DNA of 47,382 bases from assembly GCF_001879105.1 (NCBI RefSeq), contig NZ_MLCF01000026.1, forward strand, positions 1 through 47,382, written 5' to 3'. Positions 41,111 to 47,382 of this stretch are shown piece by piece. The DNA is from Mangrovactinospora gilvigrisea (GTDB taxonomy: Bacteria; Actinomycetota; Actinomycetes; Streptomycetales; Streptomycetaceae). Each line of letters opens with the position of its first letter. Position 1 is the first letter of the stretch. Both the position numbers and the translations under genes were made by a program. Under the pieces are notes generated by a model. That model was not told the origin of the DNA, did no database searches, and saw nothing but the letters and a program-made list of their open reading frames with translations.

Positions 41111-42288
41111 CGGACGCGATCACCGCCCCGGGCGTGCTGGGGCGGGACGCCGTGCGCGCCACCGTCCGGACCATCCTCGGCGCCCAGCGGCCCGACGGGG
41201 CGATCCCGTGGTACCGCGGGGCGCACCTGGACCCCTGGGACCACACCGAGGCCGCCATGGCCCTGGACGCCGCCGGCGAGCACCGCGCCGCCGCGCACGC
41301 CTACCGCTGGCTGGCGCGCAGTCAGAACGCCGACGGCAGCTGGTGCTCCCGCTATGTCGCCGGCCGGGCCACCGACCTCGCCCGGGAGACCAACTTCACG
41401 GCCTACGTCGCCGTCGGCGTCTGGCACCACACCCTCGCCACCTCCGACGGGCGCTTCGCCCGCGCGCTGTGGCCGACCGTGCGGGCCGCCCTGGACCACG
41501 TGGTGGGCCGGCAGCTGCCCGGCGGGGCGATCGCCTGGCGGGACGGCGTCGAGGACGCGCTGCTCACCGGCTCCTCGTCGGTGCTGCACGCGCTGCGCTG
41601 CGGGCTCGCCCTCGCCGACCGCCTGAACGACCCGCAGCCGGACTGGGAGCTGGCCGCCGAGGACCTCGCCGCCGCGCTGCGCCGCGGCGCCGCCGGGCCG
41701 CCCGGCAGCGGCGGGTTCCTGGCCAAGTCCCGCTTCTCGATGGACTGGTACTACCCGGTGCTCGGCGGGGCGCTGCGCGGCGCCGAGGGGGCGGCCCGGC
41801 TGGCCGCGGACGGCGCCGACTGGGAGCGGTTCGTGGTGCCCGGCCTGGGCGCGCTGTGCGTCGACGACCAGCCGTGGGTGACGGGCGGCGAGAGCGCCGA
41901 ACTCGCCCTGGCGCTGTGGTCGGTGGGGGAGGCGGACCGGGCGGCGGAGGTGTGCGGCTGGATGCAGCACCTGCGGCACGCGGACGGCTCCTACTGGACC
42001 GGCTACGTCCACCCCGACCGCGCCTTCTGGCCCGACGAGCGGACCACCTGGACGGCGGGGGCGCTGCTGCTCGCGCTGGCGGCGCTGGGCGGCGACCCCG
42101 CCGTCGGCGCGGTCTTCGGGGCGACGGCGGGGGCTGCCGCGGCCGGGGCCGCTGCGGAGGGCGCGGCGAGCGCGGAGGGTGCGGCGAGCGCGGAGGGTGC
42201 GGAGACGGCCGCGGCCCGGCCCGCCGTCCTGGGTGAGGACGGGGCGGACCGGGCCGACCGGACGCTGGCGGGGCGTCAGCCCCGCTGA
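41107..42288 (+). CDS. (Alpha/alpha)6-toroid protein, prenyltransferase/squalene-cyclase-like
   Basis: A 393-residue protein whose body (about 1-325) contains repeated short motifs such as [33 protein letters not shown] and [12 protein letters not shown]. Such QxxDGSW-like repeats are typical of squalene-cyclase/prenyltransferase-type alpha toroids and of some glycosidases of the same shape. The DxDD motif of cyclases is not visible, so cyclase activity is not supported. The C-terminus is an Ala/Glu/Gly repeat coded by 18-bp tandem units. It starts GTG in the methyltransferase stop (GTGA). Last gene of the cassette; it overlaps the next gene tail-to-tail by 13 bp. Confidence 0.78.
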   Translation: MTDAITAPGVLGRDAVRATVRTILGAQRPDGAIPWYRGAHLDPWDHTEAAMALDAAGEHRAAAHAYRWLARSQNADGSWCSRYVAGRATDLARETNFTAYVAVGVWHHTLATSDGRFARALWPTVRAALDHVVGRQLPGGAIAWRDGVEDALLTGSSSVLHALRCGLALADRLNDPQPDWELAAEDLAAALRRGAAGPPGSGGFLAKSRFSMDWYYPVLGGALRGAEGAARLAADGADWERFVVPGLGALCVDDQPWVTGGESAELALALWSVGEADRAAEVCGWMQHLRHADGSYWTGYVHPDRAFWPDERTTWTAGALLLALAALGGDPAVGAVFGATAGAAAAGAAAEGAASAEGAASAEGAETAAARPAVLGEDGADRADRTLAGRQPR

Positions 42289-43298
42289 ATCCCGGCGGTG
42301 TTGTGCAGCAGACCGCGCTGCTTGCTGCCGTTGGACTGGTCCTCCACCAGCAGCGACGCACCGCGCTGCTCCAGCGCCAGGTGCCAGACGCCCGGCTGGA
42401 GCTGCGCCACCGGCGCGCCCTGGGCGCCGCCCTCGGCCATCAGCGGACGCGGGTCCGGCACGGCGAACCAGAACGGCGAGAATCCGCCGGCGCCGCCGCC
42501 CGGCTGGGGCTGCGGGGTCGGCGCGGGCGCTGGCTGCTGGTCCTGCGCCTGCTGGCCGTGCTGGCCCTGTTGGCCGTGCTGGCCCTGCGGCCCGAACGGG
42601 GCCGGCTGCGGCAGCGGCTCGGTCTGCGGCAGGCGCTGCGTCTCCGGGTGCTGGCCCGGCATCGGCTGACCGGGCTGGCCCGGCTGCTGCCCCTGCTGCG
42701 GGTAGCCGTAGCCGCCGCCCGGCTGGCCCGGCATCGGCTGGCCGGGCTGGCCCGGCTGCTGGCCCTGCTGCGGGTACCCGTACGCGCCGGGCATCTGGCC
42801 CTGCGGGCCGGGCTGGCCCGGCTGGCCCTGCTGCGGGTAGCCGCCGAACGCCTGCGGCTGCTGCGGCTGCTGGGGCCGGTCCGCCGCGAGCGGGAGCTTC
42901 AGCGCGGGCACCATCGGCGTCGCCACCGCTGCACCGGCGAGCACCAGCGACATCAGGAGCACCAGGTACGAGCCGAAGCCGTGCGAGGCCCCGCCGCCCA
43001 GCTGCCCCCACAGCGCGGCCCAGAAGACCGAGACGCAGAAGGGGATGCCCCACTGGTCCAGCTTGAGGCCGGCGAAGACCTTGTCGCGGGCGCCGGGCGC
43101 GGCGTGGCCGAAGACGATCAGCGCGGCCCCGGCGAGGCCGAGCAGCACGACGGACTGCACCAGGGGGAAGAGCCCGGAGTGCCACAGGTTCACGCTGGCG
43201 CTGCCGACGCTGTAGTACGGGAAGAAGGAGAAGATCAGGAGCAGCACGGCGGCCGCGGCCACCGCCGCGTCTCCCCTGTTGAGCGTGCGAGGGTTCAC
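42276..43298 (-). CDS. Four-helix membrane protein with Pro/Gln/Gly-rich tail
   Basis: A 340-residue protein with four membrane segments in the first 140 residues (about 9-28, 37-59, 78-95 and 108-128). A long cytoplasmic-type tail follows, rich in Gln, Pro and Gly, with imperfect copies of [19 protein letters not shown], and a final conserved-looking block that ends [18 protein letters not shown] and [12 protein letters not shown]. The GTG at 43298 has GGGGACG about 6 nt upstream. This architecture is common in actinomycete envelope proteins; the function is not known. Confidence 0.78.
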   Translation of the reverse strand: MNPRTLNRGDAAVAAAAVLLLIFSFFPYYSVGSASVNLWHSGLFPLVQSVVLLGLAGAALIVFGHAAPGARDKVFAGLKLDQWGIPFCVSVFWAALWGQLGGGASHGFGSYLVLLMSLVLAGAAVATPMVPALKLPLAADRPQQPQQPQAFGGYPQQGQPGQPGPQGQMPGAYGYPQQGQQPGQPGQPMPGQPGGGYGYPQQGQQPGQPGQPMPGQHPETQRLPQTEPLPQPAPFGPQGQHGQQGQHGQQAQDQQPAPAPTPQPQPGGGAGGFSPFWFAVPDPRPLMAEGGAQGAPVAQLQPGVWHLALEQRGASLLVEDQSNGSKQRGLLHNTAGIQRG

Positions 43299-43407
43299 AG
43301 GTCGTCCCCAGTAGGTTCGTGTTCGTCGTAGTGATCGCGCATATCGGTTTTTTCTACCGGTTCGCCCGGGCGGACGTCCAACGCGATGGGAGGAATGCCG
43401 GGAACGC

Positions 43408-44400
43408 TCAACCCGTGGACCGGGTGAGGAAAGCGGTGAGCCCGGAGGCAACCCCCTCTGCTGCTTTCTGACGCCAAACCGGGCTGGTGAAGTTCCGTGA
43501 TTCGGTCGCGTTTCGCATGTTTCCGCACTCCAGGAAGACCTTGGGGACCGTGGAGAGGTCGAGCCCGCCCAGGTCGGTGCGCGTCACCAGGCCCGAGCCG
43601 TCGCCGATGTAGTTGGCGGGCGAGCTGCCGGTCGTGTGCGCGAACGCCGCGCGGATGTCCCTGCCCAGCACGCCGGAGGGGGCCAGGATCGGGCCGGTGT
43701 TCGCCACCGAGGAGTGCACCCGGCCGGGCAGGATGACGTGGAAGCCGTGGGCGCCGGCCGCGTTGCTGCCGTCCGCGTGGATGGAGATCGCCGCGTCCGC
43801 GTGCGCCTTGTTGCCGATCGCCGCGCGCTCGTCCACGCACGGCCCCCAGGAGCGGCCGCCGTTCTGGGTGAGCACCACCTTGGCGCCCGCCGCCTCGAGG
43901 ATCTTCTCCACCCGGCGGCTGACGTCGAGGGTGAAGCTCGCCTCGGAGTAGCCGCCGTTGGTGGAGGTGCCGGTGGTGTCGCAGGGCTTCTTGCCGTCGC
44001 CCATCTCCACCAGCTTGTTGATCTCGGTGGTGTGGTCGGCGTTGTGGATGTTGTGGCCGGGGTCGATCACCACCGTCCTGCCGGCCAGCGGCCGGCCCTT
44101 GGACGCCGAGTCCGAGGCCGGGCCCGAGTCCGAGGAGGACGGCGAGGGGGAGAGGGAGCGGGAGGACGGCCGGGGGGACGCGGACGCCGAGTGCGGGCGG
44201 GCGGCGGAGCGCCCGTCGCCGCTGCTGGCCTTTGCGGTGCCGCTGCCGCCTCCGCAGCCGCCGAGGGCGAGCGCGGCGCCGGCGGCGAGCGCGGCGGCGA
44301 GCAGGGTGCGAGGGCGTGCGGTTGTGGGGAGCGCGGGTTCGGGGTGCGCGGCCGGATCGGCCGCGACGGCCGCTCCGGCTGGTGTGTCCTCAGATCTCAT
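43408..44400 (-). CDS. Lipoprotein N-acetylmuramoyl-L-alanine amidase (Amidase_3)
   Basis: Zinc amidase cleaving the lactyl-L-Ala bond of peptidoglycan, 330 residues. A type II signal follows a 30-residue N-extension, [17 protein letters not shown], with lipidated C49. A Ser/Pro/Arg linker leads to the catalytic domain: [11 protein letters not shown] with the first His ligand, a Glu in [25 protein letters not shown] with the second His, and [10 protein letters not shown] with the catalytic Glu. It overlaps the upstream gene by 11 bp, implying co-expression of envelope proteins. Confidence 0.9.
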   Translation of the reverse strand: MRSEDTPAGAAVAADPAAHPEPALPTTARPRTLLAAALAAGAALALGGCGGGSGTAKASSGDGRSAARPHSASASPRPSSRSLSPSPSSSDSGPASDSASKGRPLAGRTVVIDPGHNIHNADHTTEINKLVEMGDGKKPCDTTGTSTNGGYSEASFTLDVSRRVEKILEAAGAKVVLTQNGGRSWGPCVDERAAIGNKAHADAAISIHADGSNAAGAHGFHVILPGRVHSSVANTGPILAPSGVLGRDIRAAFAHTTGSSPANYIGDGSGLVTRTDLGGLDLSTVPKVFLECGNMRNATESRNFTSPVWRQKAAEGVASGLTAFLTRSTG

Positions 44401-45397
44401 CCTGCGTCCTTGTGGGCTGACCGTACTGCTGAGCGATCGGGTTCCACTCGGCGGTGAAGGTCTGCTTCGCCGCGGTGGCCGAAACGCTCGCGGTGTTCGC
44501 CCGGTTGTAGCTTGCGGTGTGCGCCGTGCTGCCGGAGGAGCAGCTGTTCTGCACCTCGCCGGCCCAGGCAGCGTAGCCGCGGTCGGCGGACGCCGAATTC
44601 TGCCAGGCCGCACGGAGGTCGGCGGCCACCTTGGCCCCGTTGGGCAGCTTGTCCGTCCGCAGCTTGCCGAGATCGCGGACCAGCCCGTCGCGCTGGGTGG
44701 CCGCCTGCTGCAGCTGGGTCTGGGCCGCGGAGACGGTGGACGGGGAGGCGCAGGCGTCCACGTCCCGCACGGCGGAGACCACCTGGCCGCGGGAGGAGGA
44801 GCTGCGGTCCAGCAGGGCGCTGAGCGCGGCCGCCTGGCCGGCGGCGGTGCCGCCGCCGTCGGTGGCGGAGGGGCTCGCGCTGCCGGAGTCGGAGGCGGTT
44901 CCGCTGGATCCGGTGGAACCGCTGGAACCGGTCGAGGCGGACGTCGACGGGGAGTTCTGCGCGGAATTGCCGGATTTGGGCGACGGGTTGAGCAGCAGTA
45001 CCGCGGCCACGCCGACGCCGGCGCTGAGGATGAGCACCAGCGCGATCAGCAGCCAGCGCGGCATCCCGCCACCGCCGCGCGGGCCGGAGCCGCCGTCCGC
45101 GGGCCCCAGTGGCTGGTACGGCGGTTGCGGTTGAGGCTGTGGTTGCTGTTGTTGCGGCTGCTGTTGCGGTGGCGGCTGGGGCTGCTGCCGCGGCTGGGGC
45201 GGCAGCGGGACGCCGGACTGGGTGGCCTCCTGGTGCACCCCCGGCGGCATGTTCGGCGACGTCGTCGGCGGCCCCTGCGTCGGCGGCGTGCGCGGCGCCT
45301 CGCCCGGGGGACGCATCACCCAGCCGCCCGCGCCGTTCCGCGCGTGCGGATCCCACTCGGCATGCGGCCGGTCCTGCCGGTCGTCGCCCCCGCTCAT
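44390..45397 (-). CDS. Single-pass membrane protein with Pro/Gln-rich cytoplasmic domain
   Basis: A 335-residue protein. The N-terminal 105 residues are Pro/Gln-rich (runs of QPQPPPQQQ type), one membrane segment lies at about 114-136 (WLLIALVLILSAGVGVAAVLLL), a Ser/Gly/Thr linker follows, then an exported helical domain (about 185-335) with two cysteines, in VDACASP and QNSCSSG. The helical domain ends in TFTAEWNPIAQQYGQP. I do not recognise the family. It is transcribed before the amidase and may locate or tune it. Confidence 0.75.
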   Translation of the reverse strand: MSGGDDRQDRPHAEWDPHARNGAGGWVMRPPGEAPRTPPTQGPPTTSPNMPPGVHQEATQSGVPLPPQPRQQPQPPPQQQPQQQQPQPQPQPPYQPLGPADGGSGPRGGGGMPRWLLIALVLILSAGVGVAAVLLLNPSPKSGNSAQNSPSTSASTGSSGSTGSSGTASDSGSASPSATDGGGTAAGQAAALSALLDRSSSSRGQVVSAVRDVDACASPSTVSAAQTQLQQAATQRDGLVRDLGKLRTDKLPNGAKVAADLRAAWQNSASADRGYAAWAGEVQNSCSSGSTAHTASYNRANTASVSATAAKQTFTAEWNPIAQQYGQPTRTQDEI

Positions 45398-45463
45398 GTC
45401 CCGTCCCCCCTCTTCGCGTTCACAACGTACCGCGCGCGCGGCGGCCGGGGCGCCCGGATTCGA

Positions 45464-46108
45464 TCAGACGCGCCGCAGGATCCGCAGCGAGCCCTCCCGG
45501 CCGGCCTCCTCGAAGCGGCCCGACTCGACGGCGCGCAGCCAGATCCGGTAGGGCGCCTGGCCGCCGTCCGCCGGATCGGGGAAGACGTCGTGGATCACCA
45601 GCAGCCCGCCCGGGGCGAGGTGCGGCGTCCAGCCCTCGTAGTCGGCGGCGGCGTGCTCGTCGGTGTGCCCGCCGTCGACGAAGACCAGGCCGAGGGGGGC
45701 GCCCCAGAGCGCGGCGGCCTGCGGGGAGCGGCCGACCAGGGCGAGGACGTGGTCCTCCAGGCCGGCGTGGTGGAGGGTGCGGCGGAAGGCCGGGAGGGTG
45801 TCCATCAGGCCCACGTCGGGGTCGACGAGGGACGGGTCGTGGTACTCCCAGCCCGGCTGCTGCTCCTCCGAGCCGCGGTGGTGATCCACCGTCACGCAGA
45901 GCACGCCGGCCGCGCGGGCGGCGGCGGCGAGCAGGATCGTGGACCGCCCGCAGTAGGTGCCCACCTCCAGCAGCGGCAGGCCCAGCCGGGCGGCGTCGAC
46001 GGCGGCGCGGTGCAGCGCCTCGCCCTCCTCCACCGGCATGAAGCCGGGCGCCGCAAGGAAGGCGCGGCGGATGTCGTCCTCGATCTCAGCGGTCTGGTGC
46101 GCAACCAT
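45464..46108 (-). CDS. Class I SAM methyltransferase-like protein
   Basis: About 214 residues. Motif I is LPLLEVGTYCGRSTILLAAAA, then VTVDHHRGSEEQQPG, VFVDGGHTDEHAAADYEGW and GGLLVIHDVFPDPADGG. This is the pattern of methyltransferase family 24 and related cephalosporin-hydroxylase-like proteins, with Asp/His residues able to bind a metal. The possible starts at 46108 and 46117 lie on the same bases as the starts of the divergent gene. No ribosome site is visible. Confidence 0.8.
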   Translation of the reverse strand: MVAHQTAEIEDDIRRAFLAAPGFMPVEEGEALHRAAVDAARLGLPLLEVGTYCGRSTILLAAAARAAGVLCVTVDHHRGSEEQQPGWEYHDPSLVDPDVGLMDTLPAFRRTLHHAGLEDHVLALVGRSPQAAALWGAPLGLVFVDGGHTDEHAAADYEGWTPHLAPGGLLVIHDVFPDPADGGQAPYRIWLRAVESGRFEEAGREGSLRILRRV

Positions 46109-46115
46109 GGGCACC

Positions 46116-46619
46116 ATGGTGACTGGTGAGACGGACGGGACCGGCTCCGGCCCCCTCGATGCCCTCGTGTCGATCACGGACTATCTGACGGCCCATACGA
46201 CGATGACCGTCGCCTACGCGGACGCGGACGGTCCCCAGGCCTGCGCCGTCCAGTACGCGCTGGAACCGCGCGAGGGCGACGGGGTGCCGCTGCTGCGGTT
46301 CGTCTCGGAGGCCACTACCCGGCACGGCGCGGCGTTCGAGCCGGGCGCGGCGGTGGCGTTCACGGTCCAGGACGACGGCCAGCAGTGGACGTCCCTGACG
46401 GGCATCCAGGGCACCGGCACCGTCCGCGTCCTGACGGGACCGGAGCACGACGCGGCCTACCACCACTACCTCGCCGCCTTCCCCTTCGTCGCCGCCTCCG
46501 ACCCCCTCCGCGAGGCCCTCGCCCGCAGCGACCTCTTCGAACTCACCCCCACCTGGCTCCGCCTCATCGCCAACGCCCACCGCTTCGGCCACAAGGAAGA
46601 ATGGCCCACCCCGAGGTAG
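46116..46619 (+). CDS. Pyridoxamine 5'-phosphate oxidase-like flavin-binding split-barrel protein
   Basis: A protein of about 167 residues with the split-barrel pattern: MTVAYADADGPQACAVQYAL, LLRFVSEATTRHGAAFEPG (about 58-76), VAFTVQDDGQQWTSLTGIQGTGTVRVL, here positions 79-105, and a C-terminal FELTPTWLRLIAN typical of FMN/F420-binding oxidoreductases. An ATG at 46107 and a GTG at 46119 are other candidate starts. No ribosome site is seen, and its start overlaps that of the divergent methyltransferase gene. Confidence 0.78.
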   Translation: MVTGETDGTGSGPLDALVSITDYLTAHTTMTVAYADADGPQACAVQYALEPREGDGVPLLRFVSEATTRHGAAFEPGAAVAFTVQDDGQQWTSLTGIQGTGTVRVLTGPEHDAAYHHYLAAFPFVAASDPLREALARSDLFELTPTWLRLIANAHRFGHKEEWPTPR

Positions 46620-46923
46620 CGGCCCGCGCCCGCCGCGCCGGTTCCGGCGAGACCGGTGGCCGCGCCGCCGGCTGCGCCCGCCCCGCCGCGATCATCGCCG
46701 CAGCGCTCGGCTCGGCGCAGCGGCATCCGGCTCGCCGCGCGACCTGCCGGTCGGCGGGCCGAGGCGCCGCAGCGCCCACCCGTCACGATCCACGCCGCGA
46801 CACAACGCCGACCGCGTCACGCTTCCGTCGCGCCGGGTCGCCTGCCGCCGCCGGGCCGGTGCGCCGCCGCGTCCGGGCACTCCGCGCACGGTCGCGCCGC
46901 CGTCCGTCGCGCTGCCGTCTGTC
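46620..46923. other. GC-rich non-coding stretch leading into tandem repeats
   Basis: No gene with good support was found. From about 46,845 the sequence resembles a degenerate partial copy of the downstream tandem unit (GCCTGCCGCCG, a CACGGTCGC block and a CTGCCGTCTGTCGC block occur in the same order). From about 46,815 onwards I see no stop triplet in any frame, so open frames mean little. Confidence 0.5.
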
Positions 46924-47382
46924 GCGTGCGGCCGGGGGCCTGCCGGGGTGTCGGGGTGTGGCGGGGTGTCGGCCTCGGCGTTCGACCGGGTCGTGCGTGT
47001 CGCCCTGCTGGCGGCCGGGCTGGGCGCTCGGCGGGTTGTGCGGGGTTGCCTGCCGCCGCGTCGGGGCGCTCCGTGCACGGTCGCCGCGCCGCCGTGCGGC
47101 GCGTGCGGCGCGTGCGGCCGGGGGCCTGCCGGGGTCTCGGTTCGTGGCGGGGTGTCGGCCACGGCGTCCGACCGGGTTGCGCGTGTCGCCCTGCTGGCGG
47201 CCGGGCCGGGCGCTCGGCGCGTTGTGCGAGGTTGCCTGCCGCCGCGTCGGGGCGCTCCGTGCACGGTCGCCGCGCTGCCGTCTGTCGCGTGCGGCCGGGG
47301 GCCTGCCGGCGCGTCGGGTCGTGGCGGGGTGTCGGCCTCGGCGTCCGACCGGGTTGCGCGTGTCGCCCTGCTGGCGGCCGGG
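46924..47382. repeat. Tandem repeat of 177-186 bp running off the window
   Basis: Three direct copies begin with GCGTGCGGCCGGGGGCCTG at 46924, 47110 and 47287; the first is 186 bp, the second 177 bp and the third is cut by the window end after 96 bp. Copies are about nine-tenths identical by eye. The length difference is a small GTGCGGCGC-type expansion at the end of copy 1. Both lengths are multiples of three and a reverse-strand frame stays open, but the tract lacks stops in every frame, so coding is unproven. Confidence 0.85.

Noticed and set aside
46692..47264. Minus-strand Ala/Arg/Pro/Thr repeat protein
   Set aside because: The tract has no stops in any frame, so openness is not evidence; listed as a DNA repeat instead.

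Overview
The window looks like a chromosomal segment of a Streptomyces-type actinomycete. GC content is very high with strong G/C in third codon positions, GTG starts and 4-bp stop/start overlaps are common, and the gene content fits (Ku/LigD repair genes, WecA-like transferase, flotillin/NfeD pair, secreted V8-like protease, many Gly/Ser- or Pro/Gln-rich envelope proteins). No rRNA, tRNA, insertion sequence or prophage gene was recognised.

Left third (1-13,000): a complete type I-E CRISPR-Cas locus. cas3, casA, casB, casC, casD, casE, cas1 and cas2 run in one direction as a tightly coupled operon (overlaps, or gaps of only a few bases). A 90-bp leader and one array of 57 repeats and 56 spacers (9544-12983) follow. 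The array carries two repeat forms. The 48 leader-distal repeats end in TGGTCCC after a common 22-nt core; the 9 leader-proximal (youngest) repeats end in GCACCGC, which turns the usual 7-bp stem into a perfect 11-bp palindrome and changes the predicted crRNA 5' handle. The junction spacer is 30 nt instead of 32, and the two missing bases (GC) are exactly the last two bases of the new repeat. This reads as a fossil of one local rewriting event (8 bp replaced by 6) that the acquisition machinery then copied with a 29-bp ruler. It is the most interesting feature here.

Middle (13,000-33,500): a secreted PAF-acetylhydrolase-like lipase convergent to the array; an alpha/beta hydrolase-MerR pair with a MerR-type promoter that predicts a leaderless mRNA; a WecA-like transferase with a HAD phosphatase and a small membrane protein; an NHEJ locus (separate LigD-type ligase, Ku, LigD-type primase/polymerase); a ROK kinase and secreted sialidase-like protein; a divergent SDR/TetR pair with twin 19-bp operators; a ThuA-like protein with a LacI-type operator; a histidine phosphatase; a flotillin/NfeD-like pair; an AurF-like diiron protein; a response regulator-histidine kinase-secreted protein operon; and a PhzF-family protein.

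Right (33,500-47,382): an alkaline-phosphatase-superfamily protein, a second HAD protein, low-complexity envelope proteins, an NTF2-like protein, a secreted serine protease, a translationally coupled glycosyltransferase-methyltransferase-(alpha/alpha)6-toroid cassette of unknown product, a lipoprotein N-acetylmuramoyl-L-alanine amidase with two proline/glutamine-rich membrane proteins, a SAM methyltransferase divergent from a flavin-binding split-barrel protein with overlapping start codons, and an extremely GC-rich tandem repeat of 177-186 bp that runs off the window edge. All functions are assigned by reading motifs by eye; no database search was run.
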